In this document: positions 16,591-25,641 of the stretch, in pieces
Layout: each line of letters starts with the position of its first letter
How positions within the stretch are numbered: position 1 is the first letter of the stretch
From: Asanoa sp. WMMD1127
Lineage (GTDB): Bacteria; Actinomycetota; Actinomycetes; Mycobacteriales; Micromonosporaceae
Direction: 5' to 3'
NCBI RefSeq assembly: GCF_029626225.1
Contig: NZ_JARUBP010000001.1
Coordinates: 1,860,001 to 1,924,000 of the forward strand
Length of the DNA: 64,000 nucleotides
The notes under the pieces: generated by a model
The model's database searches: none
What the model was told of the DNA's origin: nothing
The model's input: the letters and a program-made list of their open reading frames with translations, nothing else
Position numbers and translations under genes: made by a program

Positions 16591-17214
16591 GTGATGACGT
16601 CCAGTGCCACCGGCCGGGCCCGCCCGCTGCCGCCCGAGGAGCGACGCGCCGCCCTGGTCGCGGCGACGCTGCCGCTCGTCGTGCAACACGGCACCAAGGT
16701 CACGACGAAACAGATCGCCGAGGCCGCCGGTGTCGCCGAGGGCACGATCTTCCGCGTCTTCCCTGACAAGGAGACGCTGGTCCGCGAGGCCATCGCGACC
16801 GTCCTCGACCCGCTGCCGACCGTGGCGGCACTCAACGCCATCGACCTCGACCTGCCGGTCCGCGAGCGGATGGCCGAGGCGGTCGACATCCTGCGCAAGC
16901 GGCTGGAGACGGCCTTCGCGGTGATGTCGGCGCTGCGGATGGACGGCCCGCAGCATCACAAGCCCGAGGACCGGCCGAGCCATCAGCCGATGCTCGACGC
17001 GATCGAGCGGCTCGTCGCGCCCGACGAGGACCAGTTCCGGCTGCCCGCGACCGAGGTCGCGCGGATGCTGCGGCTGCTCACCTTCGCCGGCACCCACCGG
17101 ATCATCACCGACAACCACCCGCTCACCACCGAAGAAGTCGTCTCCGTGCTGCTCGACGGCGTGCTCCGCCGTCCGGGCGACGAGACCGCAAGCAACCCGG
17201 GGGAACGTTGCTGA
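16591..17214 (+). CDS. TetR family repressor of the downstream ABC exporter
   Basis: The 207-residue protein has an N-terminal HTH (about residues 18-62; TTKQIAEAAGVAEGTIFRVF followed by DKETLVREAI) and a helical ligand-binding domain. The palindrome 15 bp upstream is a typical autoregulatory site. Its stop overlaps the TTG start of the first ABC gene, so repressor and exporter form one operon, as expected for an efflux pump induced by its substrate. Start choices are GTG 16591 and ATG 16594; no Shine-Dalgarno sequence supports either. Confidence 0.88.
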   Translation: MMTSSATGRARPLPPEERRAALVAATLPLVVQHGTKVTTKQIAEAAGVAEGTIFRVFPDKETLVREAIATVLDPLPTVAALNAIDLDLPVRERMAEAVDILRKRLETAFAVMSALRMDGPQHHKPEDRPSHQPMLDAIERLVAPDEDQFRLPATEVARMLRLLTFAGTHRIITDNHPLTTEEVVSVLLDGVLRRPGDETASNPGERC

Positions 17215-18941
17215 TCAGACTCCTGCGGCGCTACCTGCGCCCGTACTCGAAACCGCTTCTGGCGGTCGTCGCCTTCCAGTTCGTCGGCACGCTGGCGTCG
17301 CTCTACCTGCCGAGCCTCAACGCCGACATCATCGACAACGGCATCGCGCGCGGCGACACCGGCTACATCGTGCGGATCGGCGGCTGGATGCTCGCCGTGA
17401 CGATCGTCCAGATGGCGTGCTCGATCTTCGCCGTCTACTTCGGGGCGCGCACCGCGATGAGCTTCGGCCGTGACGTGCGCGGCGCGATCTTCCACCGGGT
17501 GCAGCTCTTCTCGGCCCGCGAGGTCAACCAGTTCGGCGCGCCGTCGTTGATCACCCGCACGACCAACGACACCCAGCAGGTGCAGATGCTGGTCGTGATG
17601 ACCTGCACGTTGCTGGTCACCGCGCCGATCACCGCGGTCGGCGGCGTCATCCTGGCCCTGCGCGAAGACGTCGGCCTGTCCTGGCTGATGGTCGTCTGCG
17701 TGCCGGTGCTGGCCATCGCGATCGGCTTGATCATCCGCAGGATGGTGCCGACGTTCCGGTCGATGCAGACCCGGATCGACGGCGTCAACCGGGTGCTGCG
17801 CGAGCAGATCACCGGCGTACGGGTGGTCCGGGCGTTCGTCCGCGAGCCCTACGAGACCGAGCGGTTCGACGGCGCCAACGGGGCGCTGACCGAGACCGCG
17901 CTGCGCGCCGGCCGACTGATGGCGTTGATCTTCCCCACGGTCATGCTCGTGCTCAACGTGTCGAGCGTCGGCGTGCTCTGGTTCGGCGCCAGCCGGGTCG
18001 ACTCGGGCCAGATCGAGATCGGCGCGCTGACCGCGTTCCTCAACTATCTCGTGCTGATCCTGATGTCGGTCATGATGGCGACGTTCATGTTGATCATGGT
18101 GCCGCGGGCCGCCGTGGCGGCCGAACGGATCACCGAAGTGCTCGACACCGACAGCACCGTGGTCGCGCCGACCGAGCCGGTCACCAGCGTGACCGAGCGG
18201 GCCAGCCTGGAGTTCCGCGACGTGACGTTCCAATACCCCGGCGCCGCCGCGCCGGTGCTGCGGGGCATCGACCTCAAGGCCGAGGCGGGCCGCACGACGG
18301 CCATCATCGGCAGCACGGGCGCCGGCAAGACCACGCTGATCTCGATGGCGCCGCGGCTGTTCGACGTGACCTCGGGCGCCGTGCTGGTCGACGGCGTCGA
18401 CGTCCGTGACCTCGACCCCGACCTGCTCTGGAGCAAGATCGGGTTGGTGCCGCAGCGGCCCTACCTGTTCACCGGCACGGTCGCCAGCAACCTGCGCTAC
18501 GGCAACCCGGACGCCACCGACGAGGAGCTGTGGGCGGCGCTGGAGATCGCCCAGGCCAGGGACTTCGTGGAAGAGATGCCCGAAGGGCTCGACGCGCCGA
18601 TCGCCCAGGGCGGCACCAACGTCTCCGGCGGCCAGCGGCAACGGCTGGCCATCGCCCGGGCGCTGGTCCGCCAACCCGAGATCTACCTGTTCGACGACTC
18701 GTTCTCCGCGCTCGACCTCGGCACCGACGCCCGGTTGCGGGCCGCTCTGCGCCCCGTCACCGCCGACGCCGCCGTGGTCGTCGTGGCCCAACGCGTGTCC
18801 ACGATCATCGATGCCGACGAGATCGTCGTGCTCGAGGACGGCGCGGTGGTCGGCCGCGGCCGGCACGCCGAACTGCTGGACACCTGCCCGACGTACGCCG
18901 AGATCGTCGAGTCGCAGCTCACCGTGGGAGCCGCCGCATGA
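17208..18941 (+). CDS. ABC exporter half-transporter, degenerate-site subunit
   Basis: The 577-residue protein has six membrane helices (about residues 15-300) and a C-terminal ATPase domain with Walker A GSTGAGKTT near 370 and signature NVSGGQRQR. The Walker B reads YLFDDSFSALD, with Asp instead of the catalytic Glu, and the switch position reads VVAQRVST, with Gln instead of His. It is therefore the ATPase-poor half of a heterodimeric exporter like TM287/288 or TmrAB. The TTG start at 17208 follows GGGGGAAC and overlaps tetR; the stop overlaps the second subunit (ATGA). The substrate is unknown, probably a drug or lipid. Confidence 0.92.
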   Translation: MLIRLLRRYLRPYSKPLLAVVAFQFVGTLASLYLPSLNADIIDNGIARGDTGYIVRIGGWMLAVTIVQMACSIFAVYFGARTAMSFGRDVRGAIFHRVQLFSAREVNQFGAPSLITRTTNDTQQVQMLVVMTCTLLVTAPITAVGGVILALREDVGLSWLMVVCVPVLAIAIGLIIRRMVPTFRSMQTRIDGVNRVLREQITGVRVVRAFVREPYETERFDGANGALTETALRAGRLMALIFPTVMLVLNVSSVGVLWFGASRVDSGQIEIGALTAFLNYLVLILMSVMMATFMLIMVPRAAVAAERITEVLDTDSTVVAPTEPVTSVTERASLEFRDVTFQYPGAAAPVLRGIDLKAEAGRTTAIIGSTGAGKTTLISMAPRLFDVTSGAVLVDGVDVRDLDPDLLWSKIGLVPQRPYLFTGTVASNLRYGNPDATDEELWAALEIAQARDFVEEMPEGLDAPIAQGGTNVSGGQRQRLAIARALVRQPEIYLFDDSFSALDLGTDARLRAALRPVTADAAVVVVAQRVSTIIDADEIVVLEDGAVVGRGRHAELLDTCPTYAEIVESQLTVGAAA

Positions 18942-20980
18942 CCGCACAGCAGAACAGCCCGGCCCGCCCGACACCGGGCCGGCTCCCCGCCGCCGGGCGG
19001 CGACCCGCGGGCGGCGGCCCACCGTGGATGTCCGCGGGCATGCCGGTCGAAAAGTCGATGACGTTCGTCCCCTCGGCCAAGCGCCTGCTCCGCCGGCTCA
19101 GCCCGTACCGCGCCCAGTTGGTCCTGATCGTGTTTCTCGCGGTCGCCAGCGTGGCGCTGTCGGTGATCGGTCCGAAGATCCTCGGGCACGCCACCGACGT
19201 CATCTTCCGCGGCGTGCTCGGCCGCCGGCTGCCCGCCGGGACCACCCTCGACCAGGCGGCCGCCGCGGCCCGGGCCGCCGGCCAGAACAACTTCGCCGAC
19301 CTGCTGCTCAAGACCAGGCCGATCCCGGGCGTCGGCATCGACTTCCACCGGCTCGGCCAGATCCTGCTGCTGGTGCTGGGCATCTACGTGCTGGCCAGCC
19401 TGCTGTCCTGGCTGCAGGGTTGGGTGCTCAACGGGGTCGTGCAGAGCGCGATCCGCAAGCTGCGCGCCGACGTCGAGGACAAGCTCAACCGGTTGCCGCT
19501 GCCCTACTTCGACCAGCAGCCGCGCGGTGAGCTGCTCAGCCGGGTCACCAACGACATCGACAACATCTCGCAGAGCCTGTCGCAGACGCTCAGCCAGCTG
19601 TTGACCTCGCTGCTCACGGTGATCGGCGTGGTCACGCTGATGTTCGTCATCTCGCCGCTGCTCGCGGTCGTCGCGCTGGTCGCGGTGCCGTTGTCGGTCC
19701 TGGTCACCCAGCAGATCGGCAAGCGGTCGCAGAAGAAGTTCATCGCGCAGTGGACGCACACCGGCCGGCTCAACGCGCACATCGAGGAGGCCTTCACCGG
19801 CCACGAGCTGGTCAAGGTGTTCGGCCGGCAGCGGGAGGTCGAGAACGACTTCGCCGAGAAGAACGACCAACTGTTCAAGGCCGCGTTCGGGGCGCAGTTC
19901 ATCTCCGGGATCATCATGCCGGCGATGTTCTTCATCGGGAACCTGAGCTACGCGGTGATCGCGGTGCTCGGTGGCCTGCGGGTCGCCTCGGGCACGATGA
20001 CGCTGGGCGACGTGCAGGCGTTCATTCAGTATTCGCGCCAGTTCACCCAGCCGCTCACCCAGGTCGCGTCGATGGCCAACCTGCTGCAGTCGGGTGTCGC
20101 CTCGGCGGAGCGGGTGTTCGACCTGCTCGACGCCGACGAGCAGGTGCCCGACCCGTCCCCGGCGGTCGAGGTGCGCCAGCCGCACGGCCGGGTCGAGTTC
20201 GAGCACGTCTCGTTCCGCTACACGCCCGACACTCCGCTGATCGACGACCTGTCGCTGGTCGCCGAGCCCGGGCACACGGTGGCGATTGTCGGGCCGACGG
20301 GGGCCGGCAAGACCACGCTGGTCAACCTGATCATGCGGTTCTACGAGCTGGACGGTGGGCGGATCACGCTCGACGGCGTCGACATCACCACGATGAAGCG
20401 CGAGACCCTGCGCGGCGAGATCGGCATGGTGCTGCAGGACACCTGGCTGTTCGGGGGCACGATCCGGGACAACATCGCGTACGGGAACCCGTCCGCGACT
20501 GACGCCGACATCCACGCGGCGGCCGAGGCGACGTTCGTCGACCGGTTCGTGCGCAGCCTGCCGGACGGCTACGACACCGTGATCGACGAGGAGGGCAGCA
20601 ACGTCAGCGCGGGTGAGCGGCAGCTCATCACGATCGCGCGGGCGTTCCTGTCCAACCCGTCGCTGCTCATCCTCGACGAGGCGACCAGCTCGGTCGACAC
20701 GCGCACCGAGGCGTTGCTGCAGCGGGCGATGGCGGCGCTGCGCTCCGACCGGACGAGCTTCGTGATCGCCCACCGGCTTAGCACGATCCGGGACGCCCAT
20801 CTCATCCTGGTGATGGAGAAGGGCCGGATCGTCGAGCAGGGCACGCACGAGGAGCTGCTGGCGGCGAACGGCGCGTACCGGCGGCTGCACGACGCGCAGT
20901 TCACGCAGGCGGCCGTCGACCTCGACGAGGGTCCCGCGGCCGGGGGAATCGCGCTCGCGGGGGCGCCGGGGCAACGTTAG
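18938..20980 (+). CDS. ABC exporter half-transporter, catalytic subunit
   Basis: The 680-residue partner of the upstream subunit has a Pro/Gly-rich cytoplasmic N-terminus of about 45 residues, six membrane helices and an ATPase domain with Walker A GPTGAGKTT, Walker B LLILDEATSSVD with the catalytic Glu, and an intact switch His in VIAHRLST. Its signature is NVSAGERQL rather than SGGQ. In a heterodimer this signature faces the partner's degenerate Walker site, so the pair has one consensus and one defective ATP site. An insertion of about 45 residues lies in the first external loop (near 100-140). Confidence 0.92.
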   Translation: MTAQQNSPARPTPGRLPAAGRRPAGGGPPWMSAGMPVEKSMTFVPSAKRLLRRLSPYRAQLVLIVFLAVASVALSVIGPKILGHATDVIFRGVLGRRLPAGTTLDQAAAAARAAGQNNFADLLLKTRPIPGVGIDFHRLGQILLLVLGIYVLASLLSWLQGWVLNGVVQSAIRKLRADVEDKLNRLPLPYFDQQPRGELLSRVTNDIDNISQSLSQTLSQLLTSLLTVIGVVTLMFVISPLLAVVALVAVPLSVLVTQQIGKRSQKKFIAQWTHTGRLNAHIEEAFTGHELVKVFGRQREVENDFAEKNDQLFKAAFGAQFISGIIMPAMFFIGNLSYAVIAVLGGLRVASGTMTLGDVQAFIQYSRQFTQPLTQVASMANLLQSGVASAERVFDLLDADEQVPDPSPAVEVRQPHGRVEFEHVSFRYTPDTPLIDDLSLVAEPGHTVAIVGPTGAGKTTLVNLIMRFYELDGGRITLDGVDITTMKRETLRGEIGMVLQDTWLFGGTIRDNIAYGNPSATDADIHAAAEATFVDRFVRSLPDGYDTVIDEEGSNVSAGERQLITIARAFLSNPSLLILDEATSSVDTRTEALLQRAMAALRSDRTSFVIAHRLSTIRDAHLILVMEKGRIVEQGTHEELLAANGAYRRLHDAQFTQAAVDLDEGPAAGGIALAGAPGQR

Positions 20981-20990
20981 TGTCCTTCGC

Positions 20991-21551
20991 ATGATTCACG
21001 TGGAACGGGCGACGGCGGCCGACCGCCAGCAGGTGGTCGAGACCGTCGTCGCCGCGTTCGACCAGGATCCGGCGTTCCGGTTCTTCTTCCGCGACCCGGT
21101 CACCCGCGACGCGGAGGCGGCCGAGTTCGCCGGGCACCTGTTCGACCAGCGGGTGGCGCCGGGCACGACCTGGGTCATCGAGGGCGGCCGGTCGCTGGCC
21201 ATGTGGGACGCGCCTCGCGGGTGGTCGTCGTCTGAAGGCGAGCCGAAGCTGGCTGTCTCCGACGAGGCGCTCGCCCGGCTCGACGACTACCACCGCGCGG
21301 TGCAGGGTTTCTTTCCGCGCCGCCAGCCCTTCTGGTACCTCGGGGTGCTCGCGACCCACCCGTCCCACGCGGGGCGCCGGCTGGGCCGCGAGGTGATGAA
21401 ACCCGGCCTGGCCGCGGCCGCCGCCGCCGGCCTCCCGGCCTATCTGGAGACGACCAACCCGCACAACGTCGGCGTCTACGAGCGCGCGGGCTGGCGGGTG
21501 AGCGGCAGCACACACCTCGATGATCTTCCGATCTGGGTGCTGACCCAGTAG
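20991..21551 (+). CDS. GNAT family N-acetyltransferase
   Basis: The 186-residue protein has the GNAT fold. The acetyl-CoA-binding segment is LGVLATHPSHAGRRLGREVM (about residues 115-135), and the C-terminal ETTNPHNVGVYERAGW is typical of the family. It starts ten bases after the ABC exporter stop and may be co-transcribed, so it could modify the same compound the pump exports; that link is inference. Confidence 0.85.
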   Translation: MIHVERATAADRQQVVETVVAAFDQDPAFRFFFRDPVTRDAEAAEFAGHLFDQRVAPGTTWVIEGGRSLAMWDAPRGWSSSEGEPKLAVSDEALARLDDYHRAVQGFFPRRQPFWYLGVLATHPSHAGRRLGREVMKPGLAAAAAAGLPAYLETTNPHNVGVYERAGWRVSGSTHLDDLPIWVLTQ

Positions 21552-21555
21552 ATTT

Positions 21556-21725
21556 GGGCTCTGCGAAGGGGAGTAGCTCCCAACGTGGTGGTCGACACAC
21601 TGGTGCCCTCGGGCGCCCGGCCACCCGACCTCCGGCCTCGGCCATGAGGTGAGCGAGACCTTCGGCTACGGCAACGACCACCGTTGCCGGGTCGAAGTCT
21701 CGCGTTCTCCGACCCGGTGACCACA
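21556..21725 (+). promoter_or_regulatory. yybP-ykoY (Mn2+) riboswitch
   Basis: The leader of the UPF0016 gene holds the two conserved halves of the yybP-ykoY motif: GCGAAGGGGAGTAGCTCCC at about 21561-21579 and GAGCGAGACCTTCGGC at about 21651-21666. A GC-rich variable hairpin lies between them and another (ACGGCAACGACCACCGTTGCCG) after. This class binds Mn2+ and switches on Mn exporters. It ends shortly before the GGGGAGGA ribosome binding site at about 21730, so control of translation is plausible. Confidence 0.88.
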
Positions 21726-21742
21726 TCCCGGGGAGGACATTC

Positions 21743-22330
21743 GTGGGAGGCTTTCTCGCCGCGCTCGTCATCAGCTTCGGCGTCATCTTCGTGGCCGAGC
21801 TCGGCGACAAGTCCCAGCTGATGGCGATGACGTTCGCCACCCGCTACCGCGCGCTGACGGTGCTGATCGGCATCACGGCCGCCACGGCCGTCGTACACCT
21901 GGTGTCGGTCGCGGTCGGCTACGGCCTCGGCGCGACCCTGCCGACGGGCTGGATCGGCCTGGCCGCCGGCGTCGCGTTCCTCGCCTTCGCCGCCTGGACG
22001 CTACGCGGCGACAGCCTCACCGAGGCCGAGAAGTCGAAGGCCCAACGCTCCCAACGGTCGGCGGTGCTCGCCGTCGGCGGTGCGTTCTTCCTGGCGGAAC
22101 TCGGCGACAAGACCATGCTGGCCACAATCACCCTGGCCACCCAACACGGCTGGTTCGGCGTCTGGATCGGCTCCACGATCGGCATGGTGGCCGCGGACGC
22201 CCTGGCCATCGTGGTCGGTCGCATGCTGGGCCGCCGCCTGCCGGAAAAGGCCATCAAGTGGGGCGCCGCGGCCCTGTTCGTCATCTTCGGCATCTGGCTG
22301 ATCGCGGACTCGCTGGTCGAACTGACCTGA
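21743..22330 (+). CDS. GDT1/UPF0016 (TMEM165) family manganese transporter
   Basis: The 195-residue protein has six membrane helices in two homologous halves, each with the family signature E-x-G-D-(K)-(S/T): AELGDKSQ near residue 19 and AELGDKTM near 116. Members exchange Mn2+ or Ca2+ for H+ across membranes; with an Mn2+ riboswitch in front, Mn efflux is the likely job. The GTG at 21743 has GGGGAGGA upstream. Confidence 0.93.
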   Translation: MGGFLAALVISFGVIFVAELGDKSQLMAMTFATRYRALTVLIGITAATAVVHLVSVAVGYGLGATLPTGWIGLAAGVAFLAFAAWTLRGDSLTEAEKSKAQRSQRSAVLAVGGAFFLAELGDKTMLATITLATQHGWFGVWIGSTIGMVAADALAIVVGRMLGRRLPEKAIKWGAAALFVIFGIWLIADSLVELT

Positions 22331-22338
22331 GGCTCGCA

Positions 22339-22857
22339 CTACCTCCCAGATCGCACCCTTCGGGAATCGATTTGGTCCACCACTCGCTGCGCCGATGCCT
22401 GGAGAGGATCATGTTCCCAGAAGCGGAGGACGATCCAGCCATCTTCCTTCAAATCTCTGTTCGTCAGCATGTCGCGTTCAACTGTGCGAGCCAGCTTTGG
22501 CGCCCAATACCATTCATTCGCCGATGGCACCCTGCCGTGCTGTGGACATGAATGCCAGAAACAGGAATCGTAGAAAACCGCCACACGCTGACGGGTAAAG
22601 ACGATATCTGGTCTTACGCGACGGCCGCTACTTAGCCGCAACGACAAGTCCTTTCGAAAGCGAAGGCCCGCTCGATGCAAAGCCGATCGTAACACCCTCT
22701 CAGGTTTGGTATCAGACCTTCGGATAGCCTGCATATTCCGAGATCGCCCCTCGGACGACGGCTCGGGAGTAGTCCCATTACGACGTGCGCGCAACCTTCT
22801 CTCCACGGCACGTTCGACCTGGACGGGACGGATTAGCCTGCGATCGCCGTCAGCCAC
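22339..22857 (-). CDS. vsr: Very short patch repair endonuclease (Vsr)
   Basis: It nicks DNA 5' of the T in T:G mismatches that arise by deamination of 5-methylcytosine, protecting the host from its own methyltransferase. The 172-residue protein has RSRNMQAIRRSDTKPE near residue 38, the catalytic segment RVRPDIVF, SCFWHSCPQHG (zinc and active-site residues), and VLRFWEHD near the end. The N-terminal 35 residues are extra. Its GTG start lies 25 bp inside the end of the restriction gene. G+C is well below the neighbours. Confidence 0.9.
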   Translation of the reverse strand: MADGDRRLIRPVQVERAVERRLRARRNGTTPEPSSEGRSRNMQAIRRSDTKPERVLRSALHRAGLRFRKDLSLRLSSGRRVRPDIVFTRQRVAVFYDSCFWHSCPQHGRVPSANEWYWAPKLARTVERDMLTNRDLKEDGWIVLRFWEHDPLQASAQRVVDQIDSRRVRSGR

Positions 22858-23930
22858 TTCTCAACGCCAATCAATCGACCCGAGGTAACGTGCCCCTTCG
22901 CACGCTCGATGCCGCGGCCAGGAGCCTGAACCGCACCGTCGTAGGCAGCCAGCGGTCCGCTGGGATTAACATGCACCACGGAAGAAAAAAGCTGGTTGGC
23001 CCCTTCCATCACTTCGCAAGCAGCGGCCAACCGCGCCGGATCAAACTCATTTGTGATGAGAACATAATCGAACCTCTGCCTCGAGGATTCGAGGCGAGAG
23101 TATGCATTAAAATCGGTGGCGAACTGCTCTTCGCGGTCAGATCTGATGGACCACTTACAAGTCACTAGTATCCGGTGATTATCAGTTCTTCGTATAAGCG
23201 CAAGATCGACCTGGCGGGTTTTGTCGCCTTGCCTTGGTGGGTAAAACCCAGGCAGGTCATGCAGATTGGGCCTAATGTATATCTTATACAGAAGTTGCAG
23301 TCCTTCGATCTTGGACAAAATGGCCGCGAGGGTGTCCTCGAAGCCTTCACCGACTAGATTTTTCCTCTTGTTTTCTTGGCCGATATAGGCACGCGTTCGC
23401 CGTGAAAGATGTTGCCAAGCGTCAGTGGAGGGTTCATGCCTCAGCCAAGGTCCTAGAACGCTGGTAATGATCTCTCTCAACTCTGGGTCATCACCTGGCA
23501 TAGGTACTGAGCCATCGGCATGACGCGCGCGCTGAAGCTGCGCTTGGATACGATACCGCCGCTCGCGTGCTTCTGTTGCGCGAGTGAGATCGAGCGTTGC
23601 ACGCTTAAACAAATAGTCAATATGGCTACCAAGATCCATGGCCGTCACGCCAAGAGAATGCGCTACCCATGTGTGGAACGCGAGAGATCGTGCATACCAC
23701 GGGCGCCCAGGCTGACATTTGTCTGACTCATAACAATGCGCTAGGCCAGTCGTGGGATCGAGCCACATCAGCAAATGATAGATATGGCGCCAGGCACTTG
23801 CTGGCGTAACGCTCACATGATCCGTGAAGTACTCGTCCAGCAAAAGCTGTCGATTGGCCTCTCCGAATGGCCTCTCGACCAGCGACTGAAGATTAGTTTG
23901 TTCGAGGGGTAGCTCCGTCAACGCTTGCAT
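22833..23930 (-). CDS. Type II restriction endonuclease, probably CCGG-family
   Basis: The 365-residue product lies between and overlaps the methyltransferase (38 bp) and Vsr (25 bp) genes, so the three are one operon. The active site appears to be VDLALIRR followed by VTCKWSIRSDREEQF. An Asp, then (S/T)CK with the second acidic residue moved into the next helix, is the arrangement of NgoMIV, Cfr10I, BsaWI and related enzymes that cut at a CCGG core. The N-terminal 200 residues are helical and unrecognised. The restriction role is strongly suggested by context; the exact family and site are inferred. Base composition is low in GC (roughly 50%). Confidence 0.75.
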   Translation of the reverse strand: MQALTELPLEQTNLQSLVERPFGEANRQLLLDEYFTDHVSVTPASAWRHIYHLLMWLDPTTGLAHCYESDKCQPGRPWYARSLAFHTWVAHSLGVTAMDLGSHIDYLFKRATLDLTRATEARERRYRIQAQLQRARHADGSVPMPGDDPELREIITSVLGPWLRHEPSTDAWQHLSRRTRAYIGQENKRKNLVGEGFEDTLAAILSKIEGLQLLYKIYIRPNLHDLPGFYPPRQGDKTRQVDLALIRRTDNHRILVTCKWSIRSDREEQFATDFNAYSRLESSRQRFDYVLITNEFDPARLAAACEVMEGANQLFSSVVHVNPSGPLAAYDGAVQAPGRGIERAKGHVTSGRLIGVEKWLTAIAG

Positions 23931-25248
23931 CCTCCAACGCTGATTCTCGTATGCGATCGGCTATGCTCCTGGCTGCCGCGTGAGCGAGTAACGGGGGTAC
24001 AGCATTGCCGACTTGGCGATAGCGCGAGTGGGCCGCACCGCCGTCGATGCGGCCCTCGATGGCCCCCTTTCGGTCATCAGTGGTGAATGTGAATTTGTCA
24101 GGGAAAGACTGTATCCGTGCGAACTCGCGGACGCTCAAACACCTGGCTTGCGAATAGTGATAGACCGAGTCAGCCTTGGTGTTCAAGGTCCATGCCCACA
24201 TGTCTGGGTGCAAACGGCGATATGCATAATAATGCCGTCGACTCATCCGACCGGTGCCGTTGTGTGGTCCCCACTTTGCCCCGGAAATGTAACGTTGAAG
24301 CAGCTCGTCAGGAAGATCTCGGTGGTTGCCGCCTGCTGGAATGCCAGCGAGACGCAACGCTGTATCGGCTAGAACTTTGGGAACACTGACGTTGTTGACA
24401 AGCGCCTCGTCCGAGAGACCTCGGCGCATTAGCTCTTGGTACGCGGATTCCGCCGGGGGAAGCCCTTCGCTTAGCAGGTCATCTTGACGCCCAGCTGTCA
24501 GTTTGATTAAGTCGCTGATAGCTTGCGAAGCAGTTACGGCTGCGGTGTCAAACGGGTCAGCAAGAACGTCCGCGAGATTTTGTCCAAGGTGCTCACGGCT
24601 AGAAACGACATACCGTATGGCCTTGCCGTCGTAACGATTGAGCGTTACCAACGATGTCACACCAGAGCCAGCGAGCGTAGGCGGAGCAACCCCGAGGGAT
24701 CGATGGACGCCTAGGAATAGGAGCCGTTTACGAGTTTGCGGAACCCCGAAGTCCGCAGCGTCACATAATTGCGGCTCAACTAAGTACTCTCCGTTTAGGG
24801 ATAGATCCTGCGCGACCTGTTCCTTGACGCCCATTTGCGCCATACCCGGAACATTCTCCATCAAGAATGCCTTCGGTCGAACCTCGCCAACGATGTTAAC
24901 GAACTCTCGATATAGCGAATTTCTAGGGTCATCGATAATTCGGCTATGATTCCGTACCTGGGAGAACGCTTGACACGGAGGCCCACCGACGACCACGTCC
25001 GCACCTCGCGCTACGCCGAGGATGGCTTCGCGGACGATCGGATCTCGCACGTCACCAACGATGGTCTTCGCCCGCGGAAAGTTTCGCCTGTAGGTAGCGG
25101 CTGCGTCTGGGTCATAATCGCTACCAGCCTTGACCACGAATCCCGCTTGACGAAACCCCTCAGACAGACCACCGGCCCCTGCAAACAAGTCCACAATTGT
25201 CAATGCCCGGCGCGATCTCGTGATCATTCGACCGCTCGACACTGCCAT
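23893..25248 (-). CDS. DNA (cytosine-5) methyltransferase of the restriction-modification system
   Basis: The 451-residue protein has all main C5-methyltransferase motifs in order: FAGAGGLSEGF (SAM binding, near residue 21), GGPPCQAFSQ with the catalytic Cys near 90, MENVPG near 130, PQTRKRLLF near 170, a target-recognition region at about 200-370, and RQVGNAVPPLLA near 420. The ATG at 25248 has AGGGGG five bases upstream. It is the first gene of the M-R-Vsr operon. Composition is clearly lower in GC than the chromosome, a sign of recent transfer. The recognition sequence cannot be read from the sequence. Confidence 0.93.
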   Translation of the reverse strand: MAVSSGRMITRSRRALTIVDLFAGAGGLSEGFRQAGFVVKAGSDYDPDAAATYRRNFPRAKTIVGDVRDPIVREAILGVARGADVVVGGPPCQAFSQVRNHSRIIDDPRNSLYREFVNIVGEVRPKAFLMENVPGMAQMGVKEQVAQDLSLNGEYLVEPQLCDAADFGVPQTRKRLLFLGVHRSLGVAPPTLAGSGVTSLVTLNRYDGKAIRYVVSSREHLGQNLADVLADPFDTAAVTASQAISDLIKLTAGRQDDLLSEGLPPAESAYQELMRRGLSDEALVNNVSVPKVLADTALRLAGIPAGGNHRDLPDELLQRYISGAKWGPHNGTGRMSRRHYYAYRRLHPDMWAWTLNTKADSVYHYSQARCLSVREFARIQSFPDKFTFTTDDRKGAIEGRIDGGAAHSRYRQVGNAVPPLLAHAAARSIADRIRESALEDASVDGATPRTN

Positions 25249-25641
25249 GGTTACCCCCTGCTTCCTGGACCACTACGTTCAGCGAAGGGGCCCGTGCATT
25301 TCTTCCGCACGGTAGTCGATTCGAGCTGATTGCGTCGACATCGACTAGCGCCGCGGGGGTATGGGCCAAGCCTTCACGACGTTCGCACGAGCGTACGACA
25401 ACCACATGTCGATTCTTCCCGACGCGCCGAAGACGGTCTCGACGCCTGCCGCGATCTGCCCTATAAGGCCGGTATGTTACCAGGCCTTGGTTGAAGCGAC
25501 GACGTCTGACTCACCGCCCAACGCTTATAGATAACAGAGCGTTGCTCGCCCAAATACGGACGGCGTCTTGGTCACGGCGGTGCGGCACGGCGCTTCGAGG
25601 GGTTCCGGTTCGCGGGAGCGCGGCCCGGGTAGACGGGCTTC
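25249..25641. other. Intergenic region at the right edge of the restriction-modification island
   Basis: This stretch of 393 bp has no convincing gene. It contains the promoter of the methyltransferase operon (minus) and, at the far end, that of the thiamine-pyrophosphate enzyme (plus). Composition changes from about 50-55% GC to the local norm near 25,560. I found no integrase, tRNA or clear direct repeat that would mark an attachment site. Confidence 0.5.

Noticed and set aside
25160-25405. Small minus-strand gene upstream of the methyltransferase
   Set aside because: No ribosome binding site or known motif, and it overlaps the better-supported methyltransferase start.
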